A DNA stretch of 5,772 bases, from NCBI GenBank assembly GCA_937902905.1, contig CALELW010000183.1:1-5772 (forward strand), written 5' to 3'. The position numbers and the translations under genes were made by a program. The first letter of the stretch is position 1. Every line of letters begins with the position of its first letter. A model generated the notes under the pieces. That model saw only the letters and a program-made list of their open reading frames with translations, ran no database searches and was not told the DNA's origin. Shown piece after piece: positions 1 to 5,658 of the stretch. Source of the stretch: an uncultured Clostridium sp. (GTDB lineage: Bacteria > Bacillota > Clostridia > Lachnospirales > Lachnospiraceae).

Positions 1-716
1 GCAATATCGCCGCATAAAAACTGCAGTCCATCATAACCGTACCGCTCTGCCAGCGCCTGACAATCCTCAATGACCTTTCTCTTCAGGTCAAGCCCTGTAA
101 TCCGAATATCATAATGCTTCAAAACATTCAGATAATAATACATAGCAAACGTAAGATAGGATTTCCCACATCCAAAATCAACAATCGTTAATTCTTTATT
201 CTTTGGCAGTTTATCCGATACATCCCTTATAAATTCCAGAAAACGGTTAATCTGTCGGAATTTTTTCTGTTTTTTATCCCGGATTCTGCAGTTTTCTGTC
301 TGAACACCAAGCTCAATCAGAAAAGGAATTGGTTCATTTTCCGGCAAAATATATTTCTTTTTTCGGTTATGCGATAAAACAAGTGGTTTTTCGCTCTTTT
401 TATTTTTTCCCTTTATTGTTATTTTCCCTTTTTTGCTTATCAATATTGTATACTGTTTCTCCGTTGTAAAGAACTGCATCTGACGATAATCTGGTACCAG
501 TTTGGAGAGAATATAGTTTTTCGCTTCTTCTTTTGCAAAATTAAGATGAAACACCTGATTATTCTGGTATCTGGCGAACTGAAACATAAGCGTTCCTTTG
601 TCCTCATAGCAGCGTACATCCACTTTTCTGGCAAAATCTGCCTTCTTCGGATTACTGATTATCATATGCACGAAATTCTGTCCAAGACACTGCTCCAACA
701 CTTCTTCTAATTCCAT
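1..716 (-). CDS. Class I SAM-dependent methyltransferase, partial (3' end outside window)
   Basis: This is the first 238 codons of a leftward gene with no stop before the window edge. The glycine-rich SAM-binding motif I reads VDFGCGKSYLTF (residues 179-190). It is followed by a beta-strand ending in an acidic residue (GLDLK, D210), the usual contact to the SAM ribose, and then LCGDI at 234-238. The part before the Rossmann fold (about 1-170) is unusually long and Lys/Arg-rich between residues 95 and 153 (KKGKITIKGKNKK, HNRKKK, RDKKQKKFR), which suggests a nucleic-acid substrate such as rRNA or tRNA; that is inference. It resembles the uncharacterised clostridial methyltransferases of the Methyltransf_32 type. 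The start is ambiguous: an AGGAGGT site (726-732) precedes ATG at 722, GTG at 719 and ATG at 716. I chose 716 because its spacing of 10 nt from GGAGG is more usable than the 4 nt of 722. It lies just behind the operon terminator and no clear promoter of its own is visible. Confidence 0.85.
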   Translation of the reverse strand, partial: MELEEVLEQCLGQNFVHMIISNPKKADFARKVDVRCYEDKGTLMFQFARYQNNQVFHLNFAKEEAKNYILSKLVPDYRQMQFFTTEKQYTILISKKGKITIKGKNKKSEKPLVLSHNRKKKYILPENEPIPFLIELGVQTENCRIRDKKQKKFRQINRFLEFIRDVSDKLPKNKELTIVDFGCGKSYLTFAMYYYLNVLKHYDIRITGLDLKRKVIEDCQALAERYGYDGLQFLCGDI

Positions 717-725
717 CACCATGGT

Positions 726-732
726 ACCTCCT
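726..732 (-). promoter_or_regulatory. Ribosome binding site of the methyltransferase
   Basis: On the minus strand this reads AGGAGGT, a full Shine-Dalgarno match. Three possible starts follow within 10 nt (ATG 722, GTG 719, ATG 716), all in the same frame, so the choice changes the protein by at most two residues. Confidence 0.7.
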
Positions 733-750
733 TGTATACATTCTGATAGC

Positions 751-783
751 AAAAATAGCCCTCGGACTCAAAATCCGAGGGCT
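751..783 (-). terminator. Rho-independent terminator of the decarboxylase operon
   Basis: A perfect 10-bp stem (arms 757-766 and 774-783, AGCCCTCGGA paired with TCCGAGGGCT) encloses a 7-nt loop. On the minus strand the hairpin is followed by ATTTTT (751-756), the T-run expected of an intrinsic terminator. It begins 13 nt after the oadA-like stop codon, so it ends the leftward operon before the methyltransferase. On the plus strand no T-run follows the stem, so it should act in one direction only. Confidence 0.9.
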
Positions 784-795
784 CATCTTATCCTT

Positions 796-2208
796 TTATA
801 CCGGGTAAGTCTGATTCTCTTTATCTGCTAATGTAGCATCTACTTTCGTCCGCTGTGCTTCACGATATTTGAAGAAATCAACCGCAACCTGTGGGAACAA
901 AGCATAAGATAAAACATCTTCATCCTGCTCTTTCCACTGTGACATCTCTGCCTCAATTTTCTTAAGCTGTGGCTCGATCAAATCGGCCGGACGACATGTA
1001 ATCGGCTTTGTATCACCGATGCATTTCTTCTGAACCTCCGGATTAAATGGTTTAACTGTCTGTCCAAATTCACCGGACAAAAGTTTTTTGGATTCTTTCG
1101 TCACCATCTTATAGCGCTCACCGGAAACTACGTTTAATACTGCCTGAGTACCAACAATCTGAGAAGAAGGAGTAACCAATGGTGGTTCACCAAAGTCTTT
1201 TCTTACACGTGGCACTTCTTCGAGTACCTGTTCGAACTTATCTTCCTGTCCCATTTCTTTAAGCTGGGAAACAAGGTTCGAAAGCATACCACCAGGAACC
1301 TGATATCGAAGAGTATTGATATTTACACCAAGCACCTTCGTATTCATAAGACCGCTCTCTAATGCTTCCTCACGTATTGGGCGGAAGTATTCAGCGATTT
1401 CAGACAAAAGGTTCTGGTCAAGTCCGGTATCATATGGTGTTCCACGGAATGTTTCAACCATAACTTCGGTAGCCGGCTGGCTTGTACCAAGAGCAAATGG
1501 ACTCATCGCTGTATCAATAATATCGCATCCTGCTTCTACTGCTTTCAAATAAGTCATGGAAGCAACACCGGATGTATAGTGTGTATGAAGGTCAATCGGA
1601 ATTTCAATCGACTCTTTCAAAGCGGATACTAACTCCGTTGCTTTATATGGTGTTAAAAGACCAGCCATATCTTTGATACAGAGGGATTTTGCACCCATAT
1701 CTTCAATTTTCTTTGCAATATCTTTCCAGTAATCCAGTGTATAAGCATCGCCAAGTGTATAAGAAAGGGCAATCTGTGCATGTCCACCTTCTTTGTTTGC
1801 TGCTTTTACTGCTGTCTCAAGGTTACGAATATCATTCAAACAGTCAAAAATACGGATAATATCAATTCCGTTGGCAATGGATTTCTGAACAAAATATTCC
1901 ACTACATCATCGGCATAATGGTTGTATCCCAAAATGTTCTGTCCTCGGAATAACATCTGCAATTTTGTATTTTTGAATCCGTCTCTTAACTTACGCAGTC
2001 TTTCCCATGGGTCTTCTTTCAAAAAGCGAAGGCATGCATCAAATGTTGCACCGCCCCAACACTCTACGGAATGATAACCAACTTTGTCCATTTTATCGAC
2101 AATCGGAAGCATCTGCTCTGTTGTCATACGAGTCGCAATCAATGACTGATGTGCATCACGAAGTATGGTTTCCGTAATTTTAATCGGCTTTTTCTTAATC
2201 TCTGCCAT
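796..2208 (-). CDS. oadA: Oxaloacetate decarboxylase alpha subunit / transcarboxylase 5S-type carboxyltransferase without biotin domain
   Basis: A 470-residue cytoplasmic carboxyltransferase that moves CO2 between oxaloacetate/pyruvate and carboxybiotin. The N-terminal HMGL-like TIM barrel (about 8-275) carries the family signatures RDAHQS (17-22), the CIKDMAG lysine K179 that becomes carbamylated in homologues, and LHTH (207-210). D18, H208, H210 and K179 form the expected divalent-metal site. The conserved carboxylase domain (PYC_OADA) follows to about residue 450 (VPGGMLSNL at 304-312). The protein stops there, whereas enterobacterial OadA has a linker and a C-terminal biotin domain (nearly 600 residues in total). 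Here the biotin is supplied by the separate carrier gene at 3374-3751, as with the 5S subunit of Propionibacterium transcarboxylase. The start at 2208 is set by GGAGG 8 nt upstream; the frame is open 14 codons further, but that part overlaps the end of the beta-subunit gene. It is the last gene of the operon. The family call is firm; oxaloacetate decarboxylation versus transcarboxylation cannot be separated from sequence. Confidence 0.95.
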   Translation of the reverse strand: MAEIKKKPIKITETILRDAHQSLIATRMTTEQMLPIVDKMDKVGYHSVECWGGATFDACLRFLKEDPWERLRKLRDGFKNTKLQMLFRGQNILGYNHYADDVVEYFVQKSIANGIDIIRIFDCLNDIRNLETAVKAANKEGGHAQIALSYTLGDAYTLDYWKDIAKKIEDMGAKSLCIKDMAGLLTPYKATELVSALKESIEIPIDLHTHYTSGVASMTYLKAVEAGCDIIDTAMSPFALGTSQPATEVMVETFRGTPYDTGLDQNLLSEIAEYFRPIREEALESGLMNTKVLGVNINTLRYQVPGGMLSNLVSQLKEMGQEDKFEQVLEEVPRVRKDFGEPPLVTPSSQIVGTQAVLNVVSGERYKMVTKESKKLLSGEFGQTVKPFNPEVQKKCIGDTKPITCRPADLIEPQLKKIEAEMSQWKEQDEDVLSYALFPQVAVDFFKYREAQRTKVDATLADKENQTYPV

Positions 2209-2216
2209 TTTTATAT

Positions 2217-2223
2217 CCTCCTT
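2217..2223 (-). promoter_or_regulatory. Ribosome binding site that sets the oadA start
   Basis: On the minus strand this reads AAGGAGG, 8 nt before ATG 2208. It includes part of the TAA stop of the upstream beta-subunit gene (2222-2224), which suggests translational coupling. It rules against the longer reading from 2250, which has no such site and would overlap the preceding gene. Confidence 0.8.
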
Positions 2224-3340
2224 ATACTCCATAAATTGCCATAAATACACCGGCTGCTACCGCAGTACCGATAACACCTGCTACGTTTGGTCCCATCGCA
2301 TGCATCAAAAGGAAGTTTGTCGGATCTGCCTCCGAACCAACTTTCTGGGATACACGAGCTGCCATAGGAACCGCCGACACACCGGCAGAACCAATCAATG
2401 GATTGATTTTTCCTCTGGTTACTAAACACATTAATTTACCAAACAGTACACCGGCTGCTGTTCCGAATGCAAATGCAACCAGACCAAGAACTACGATTTT
2501 CAATGTTGCTACATTAAGGAATGCAGAACCTGTCGTCGTAGCACCAACGGATGTACCAAGCAAAATAACTACGATATACATCAAAGCATTCGATGCTGTT
2601 TCTGACAACTGGCCTACTACGCCGGATTCTTTGAACAAGTTACCAAGCATAAGCATACCAACAAGTGGTGCGGTACTTGGAAGAATCAGACATACAATAA
2701 CCGTAACGATAATTGGGAAGAGGATTCTCTCCAATTTGGATACCGGACGGAGCTGCTCCATCTTGATTTCTCTTTCCTTTTTCGTTGTCAAAAGTTTCAT
2801 GATAGGCGGCTGAATAATCGGAACAAGTGACATATAGGAATATGCCGCTACCGCAATACTACCCATCAAATGTCCCTGCTGCAATTTACCGGCAAGGAAA
2901 ATGGATGTCGGTCCATCGGCACCACCGATAATCGAAACGGCTGCCGCTTCACCGCCATTGAAGCCCCACAAAAGAGCAAGGATATAAGCGGCAAAAATAC
3001 CAAACTGTGCCGCCGCACCAAGAAGAAAGCTCTTTGGATTGGCAATCAACGGACCGAAGTCTGTCATTGCACCAACGCCAAGGAAAATCAGCGATGGCAA
3101 AATACTCCATTCGTCTAACTTAAAGAAGTAATTTAACAGTCCACCATCCTGAATAATCAGCGGATAAATATTTGCCAAGAGCATACCAAATGCAATTGGC
3201 AGTAAGAGCAAAGGCTCATAGCCTTTTTTGATTGCTAAATACAAGAAGATAAAAGCAACCAATATCATGACATAGTTCCTCCAGTCAATTCCGTCCTGGA
3301 AAAACGCTGTCTGTCGAATAAGATTTTCTATTACTTCCAT
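2222..3340 (-). CDS. oadB: Na+-translocating decarboxylase beta subunit (OadB/GcdB/MmdB family)
   Basis: A 372-residue polytopic membrane protein that decarboxylates carboxybiotin and couples this to Na+ export. Its length fits the GcdB/MmdB forms (about 370-380) better than the longer enterobacterial OadB (about 430). Hydrophobic segments run through the whole chain, for example 23-38, 43-62, 105-125, 159-175, 206-223, 253-270, 281-301 and 350-370. The signature GGADGPTSI (139-147) contains D142, equivalent to the essential Na+/H+-coupling Asp of OadB. QPPIM (177-181), GNLFKESGV (233-241) and SAVPMAARV (322-330) match the other conserved core segments, so no key residue appears lost. GGAGG lies 8 nt before the ATG. 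A 33-nt gap separates it from the biotin-carrier gene upstream and 13 nt from the oadA-like gene downstream. The family is secure. The physiological substrate is decided by the partner carboxyltransferases, so oadB is a family name and not a substrate claim. Confidence 0.96.
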   Translation of the reverse strand: MEVIENLIRQTAFFQDGIDWRNYVMILVAFIFLYLAIKKGYEPLLLLPIAFGMLLANIYPLIIQDGGLLNYFFKLDEWSILPSLIFLGVGAMTDFGPLIANPKSFLLGAAAQFGIFAAYILALLWGFNGGEAAAVSIIGGADGPTSIFLAGKLQQGHLMGSIAVAAYSYMSLVPIIQPPIMKLLTTKKEREIKMEQLRPVSKLERILFPIIVTVIVCLILPSTAPLVGMLMLGNLFKESGVVGQLSETASNALMYIVVILLGTSVGATTTGSAFLNVATLKIVVLGLVAFAFGTAAGVLFGKLMCLVTRGKINPLIGSAGVSAVPMAARVSQKVGSEADPTNFLLMHAMGPNVAGVIGTAVAAGVFMAIYGV

Positions 3341-3373
3341 TTAGTTTACCTCCGGTTCTTTTCATTTGCTGAA

Positions 3374-3751
3374 TCAGTCCATAGTAGCCAGTACATTTCC
3401 TGCCTCAACCATATCACCAGAGTTCACATTGATACTTGCAATTGTACCATCCTGAGGTGCTACTACCTCATTTTCCATCTTCATAGCTTCGAGAAGAAGA
3501 ATAACTTCACCTTTCTTTACGCTCTGTCCGGCATCTGCTTTTACAGCAAGAATTTTACCAGGCATTGGTGCTGTCACTTCAACAGAACCAGCACTGCCGG
3601 ATGCTGCCGGTGCTTTCGGAGCCGGAGCTGCTGGTGCAGGAGCCGGTGCTGCCGCCTGAGCAGGTGCTGCAGGAGCTGCTGCTCCGCCTGCCTTCTCTTC
3701 TACTGTAACATCATATACGGTGCCATTTACTGTAATTGTATAACTTTTCAT
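3374..3751 (-). CDS. Biotin carboxyl carrier protein (transcarboxylase 1.3S / GcdC / MmdC type)
   Basis: A 125-residue carrier whose covalently bound biotin shuttles CO2 between the carboxyltransferases and the membrane beta subunit. The C-terminal biotinyl domain (about 56-125) has the canonical EAMKMEN motif at 88-94, with K91 the biotinylated lysine, preceded by APMPGKI (61-67). A flexible Ala/Pro linker (about 22-52) joins this to an N-terminal segment (MKSYTITVNG) that resembles the anchoring part of the 1.3S transcarboxylase subunit. Such linkers let the biotin arm swing between distant active sites. The start has GGAGG 8 nt upstream, and the 13-nt gap from the gamma-subunit gene implies co-translation. 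It is the only biotin acceptor in the operon, so both carboxyltransferases probably depend on it. A biotin-protein ligase must act from elsewhere in the genome. A lipoyl domain is unlikely because the motif is MKM. Confidence 0.96.
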   Translation of the reverse strand: MKSYTITVNGTVYDVTVEEKAGGAAAPAAPAQAAAPAPAPAAPAPKAPAASGSAGSVEVTAPMPGKILAVKADAGQSVKKGEVILLLEAMKMENEVVAPQDGTIASINVNSGDMVEAGNVLATMD

Positions 3752-3764
3752 GTCAATATCCTCC

Positions 3765-4124
3765 TTAATTGAACGTACGTTTTTTTATTGAACGAATTAC
3801 AAGTCCGTCTGCCGGTATACAAACACCGGTCTCAGCTTCCATCTGTGCTGCTATTGCTGCGGTAATTACCGCAATAATCTGGGTATTATCCGAAACAGGT
3901 ACTTCCTGTTTTGCTACAGCTTTCGCTGCCGGTTTTTCCTGTTTTACCACTTCCGGTTCCGCTTTCTTTTTCTCGAACATTTTTGGCACATATTTCAAGA
4001 GAAAGATAATGAGGGAAATAAGAATCAGTACCACAAATACCGTTCCCATACCAATCAAGGTGTTCATCACGGCTTCACCGGGACCTACGGTAGCATTTAC
4101 TTTTTCTAAATCAAGTAATAACAT
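3765..4124 (-). CDS. oadG: OadG-family gamma subunit of the Na+-pumping decarboxylase
   Basis: A 119-residue small subunit with one N-terminal membrane helix (about 21-46, MNTLIGMGTVFVVLILISLI and onward), a charged Lys/Glu/Pro linker (50-78) and a conserved C-terminal segment (81-115). That segment has the family features IIAVITAAIAA and a basic end (VIRSIKKR). In characterised decarboxylases the gamma or delta subunit ties the soluble carboxyltransferase to the membrane beta subunit and stabilises the complex; that role is taken from the family. The gene starts 4 nt after the carboxyltransferase stop codon. Its Shine-Dalgarno GAGGT (4131-4135) lies at the very end of that upstream gene, so translation is probably coupled. 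The histidine-rich metal-binding tail of enterobacterial OadG is absent; the C-terminus is short, closer to MmdD/GcdD-type subunits. Confidence 0.9.
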   Translation of the reverse strand: MLLLDLEKVNATVGPGEAVMNTLIGMGTVFVVLILISLIIFLLKYVPKMFEKKKAEPEVVKQEKPAAKAVAKQEVPVSDNTQIIAVITAAIAAQMEAETGVCIPADGLVIRSIKKRTFN

Positions 4125-4128
4125 CCTA

Positions 4129-5505
4129 TCACCTCATTCCGAACATCTGCAATGCATAAATTAAGTGTTTCCGAATTTCACTGCCGGAAATTACATTATC
4201 CACATAACCTCTCTTTGCTGCCGCTGCGGCACCATCCTGAAGTGCATCAAACTCTTTTGCTTTTTCTTCCAACGCTTCTTTGGTATTTGCTGCCTTTGAA
4301 ATTTCATCTTCACAAAGAATCTGTGCTGCTACTTTGGCATCCATAACACCAACTTTTGCAGAGTCTAAGGCAAGAACCAAATCTGCTCCAATATGTTTGG
4401 AGTTCATCGACACATAAGCACTTCCGTATGCCTCACCTGTAATCACGTTAATACGTGGAACATCAGCACTGGCAAACGCATATGTCAAATCTGCAACTGC
4501 TTGGGAAATCGTTTTTTCCTCCTGCATATCCGCTGCATACTCTTTTACATTTGTTAATGTAACAACCGGAATATTAAACGCGTCACAGAAATACATAAAC
4601 TGTTCTGCTTTCTTACAGCCGGCTGTTGAAAGAATACCTTCTTTTGCATTTGCAATCGCACCTACTGTAACACCATCTAAGGAAAGAAGTCCGGTTACCA
4701 TTTCTTTTCCGTATTCCGCTTTTAATTCCACAAATTTTGTATCATCGGCAATCTGTGTCAAGGCAGCTTTTGCGTCGGTTGCATAACCATCAAAGCCATC
4801 CAGCACACGATTTGGATCGTCCGAATTTTCAACAACCACTGCTGCTCCTGCATTTGCCGGAAGCAAATCAATTAAACTGCGGATTGTCGTAAATACTTCC
4901 TGTTCATTCTCACATACAATGTCAGCATTTCCACATTCTGCCTGGAATGCAGCATCGCTTGTGTCACATTTCTCAATACGGTTTCCTGCAATCGCATTTG
5001 GTGAGTTTACAAACAGTTTTCCGTTTGTCTTTTCGATGATTGTGATATCACCTAATTTAGATGAAATCGCAACACCGCCACCACAAGAACCTAAAATTGC
5101 ACTAATCTGAGGGATTACACCGGATGCATTCACTTTCGCCATGTAAATGTCACCAAATCCGGCCAATGCGTCCATTGCCTCCTGTACCCGGATACCGGCA
5201 CAGTCAATCAGTCCGATAACCGGTGCGCCCGCTTTCATCGCCATCTCATAAATTCCGGCGATTTTCTTCGCGTGCATCTCACCTACAGAACCATTCAAGG
5301 CGGTTACATCCTGACTGTAGATATAGACCAGATTTGAATTTACAACACCGTAACCGGTAATCACACCGTCTGCCGGCACTGCTTTTTCCTGCATGTTAAA
5401 ATCGGTATTACGTTTGGTAATCATGCCACCGATTTCAACAAAACTGTTGGCATCAACGAGAGATTCGATACGTTCTCTTGCTGATAATTTTGCTGAGTTA
5501 CTCAT
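4129..5505 (-). CDS. Acyl-CoA carboxyltransferase (MmdA/PccB/transcarboxylase 12S family), divergent
   Basis: A 458-residue cytoplasmic carboxyltransferase of the crotonase-like fold, transferring CO2 between an acyl-CoA and the biotin carrier. The N-terminal half shows KLSARERIESL (6-16), SQDVTALNGSVGEMHAKKI (64-82), IDCAGIRVQEAMDALAGFGDI (100-120, in family terms GARIQEG...) and the glycine-rich oxyanion segment SCGGGVAISS (140-149). The C-terminal half has CDAFNIPVVTL (307-317), ITGEAYGSAY (355-364), SKHIGADL (369-376) and RGYVDNVI (432-439). It is about 50 residues shorter than typical PccB/MmdA (around 510), lacking the N-terminal lead-in before KLSARERI, and several C-half motifs are altered (see findings). 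The ATG at 5505 is chosen for its GGAGG 7 nt upstream. The frame is open to 5667, but that extension covers the promoter and does not resemble the family. It is first in the operon. Methylmalonyl-CoA is the likeliest substrate by analogy; malonyl-CoA or glutaconyl-CoA cannot be excluded. Confidence 0.9.
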   Translation of the reverse strand: MSNSAKLSARERIESLVDANSFVEIGGMITKRNTDFNMQEKAVPADGVITGYGVVNSNLVYIYSQDVTALNGSVGEMHAKKIAGIYEMAMKAGAPVIGLIDCAGIRVQEAMDALAGFGDIYMAKVNASGVIPQISAILGSCGGGVAISSKLGDITIIEKTNGKLFVNSPNAIAGNRIEKCDTSDAAFQAECGNADIVCENEQEVFTTIRSLIDLLPANAGAAVVVENSDDPNRVLDGFDGYATDAKAALTQIADDTKFVELKAEYGKEMVTGLLSLDGVTVGAIANAKEGILSTAGCKKAEQFMYFCDAFNIPVVTLTNVKEYAADMQEEKTISQAVADLTYAFASADVPRINVITGEAYGSAYVSMNSKHIGADLVLALDSAKVGVMDAKVAAQILCEDEISKAANTKEALEEKAKEFDALQDGAAAAAKRGYVDNVISGSEIRKHLIYALQMFGMR

Positions 5506-5512
5506 TTGCAGC

Positions 5513-5517
5513 CCTCC
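5513..5517 (-). promoter_or_regulatory. Ribosome binding site that sets the first operon gene start
   Basis: On the minus strand this reads GGAGG, 7 nt before ATG 5505. It supports that start over the longer open frame reaching 5667. Confidence 0.85.
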
Positions 5518-5565
5518 ACTTTCTGTATTATTGTTTATATAAAACTCAAATTTTATCCAATTGTA

Positions 5566-5594
5566 ATTGTAACGCTTTTTCACCCCCTTGGCAA
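5566..5594 (-). promoter_or_regulatory. Sigma-A-type promoter of the decarboxylase operon
   Basis: On the minus strand a -35 box TTGCCA (5589-5594, five of six to TTGACA) and a -10 box TACAAT (5566-5571, five of six to TATAAT) are separated by exactly 17 bp. Transcription would start near 5559, giving a leader of about 54 nt before ATG 5505, too short for a typical riboswitch. A second TACAAT copy at 5560-5565 follows at once but is 23 bp from the -35 box. Confidence 0.6.
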
Positions 5595-5599
5595 CAACT

Positions 5600-5620
5600 A
5601 TTTGAATTATTTTTTCAAAT
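5600..5620. repeat. Inverted repeat between the divergent promoters, possible operator
   Basis: ATTTGAA (5600-5606) and TTCAAAT (5614-5620) form a perfect 7-bp inverted repeat with a 7-nt spacer. It lies just upstream of the operon -35 box and overlaps the candidate -35 of the rightward gene. A regulator-binding role is inference from position and symmetry only; the region is AT-rich, so chance is a real alternative. Confidence 0.3.
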
Positions 5621-5632
5621 TCCTCATATACT
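5602..5632 (+). promoter_or_regulatory. Candidate promoter of the rightward gene
   Basis: TTGAAT (5602-5607) and TATACT (5627-5632) could be -35 and -10 boxes. The -10 is good (five of six) but the 19-bp spacer is longer than ideal. Transcription would start near 5639, about 20 nt before ATG 5659. The call is weak. Confidence 0.3.
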
Positions 5633-5658
5633 GTAAAAAAATGTCTGGTGGCCTTTTT

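Noticed and set aside
733..740. TGTATACA palindrome as the -10 or operator of the methyltransferase.
   Set aside because: No -35 box lies at a workable distance, and an 8-bp palindrome in AT-rich DNA is weak evidence.
2209..2250. A 14-codon extension of the oadA-like gene starting at 2250.
   Set aside because: It overlaps the end of the beta-subunit gene, and ATG 2208 has AAGGAGG at 8 nt and begins with family-like sequence.
2403..2813. A 136-codon open frame on the plus strand inside the beta-subunit gene.
   Set aside because: It is antisense to a conserved membrane protein and shows no recognisable domain.
3590..3690. A GC-rich repetitive stretch that might be a repeat element.
   Set aside because: It is the Ala/Pro linker of the biotin carrier; the repetition follows from the GCN and CCN codons.
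3769..4164. A 131-codon open frame on the plus strand opposite the gamma-subunit gene.
   Set aside because: It is antisense to a convincing gene, and its sequence mirrors the composition of the real gene with no family features.
5536..5566. An alternative operon promoter using TTACAA (5561-5566) and TATATA (5536-5541) on the minus strand.
   Set aside because: The spacer is 19 bp and both boxes match less well than TTGCCA/TACAAT with 17 bp.
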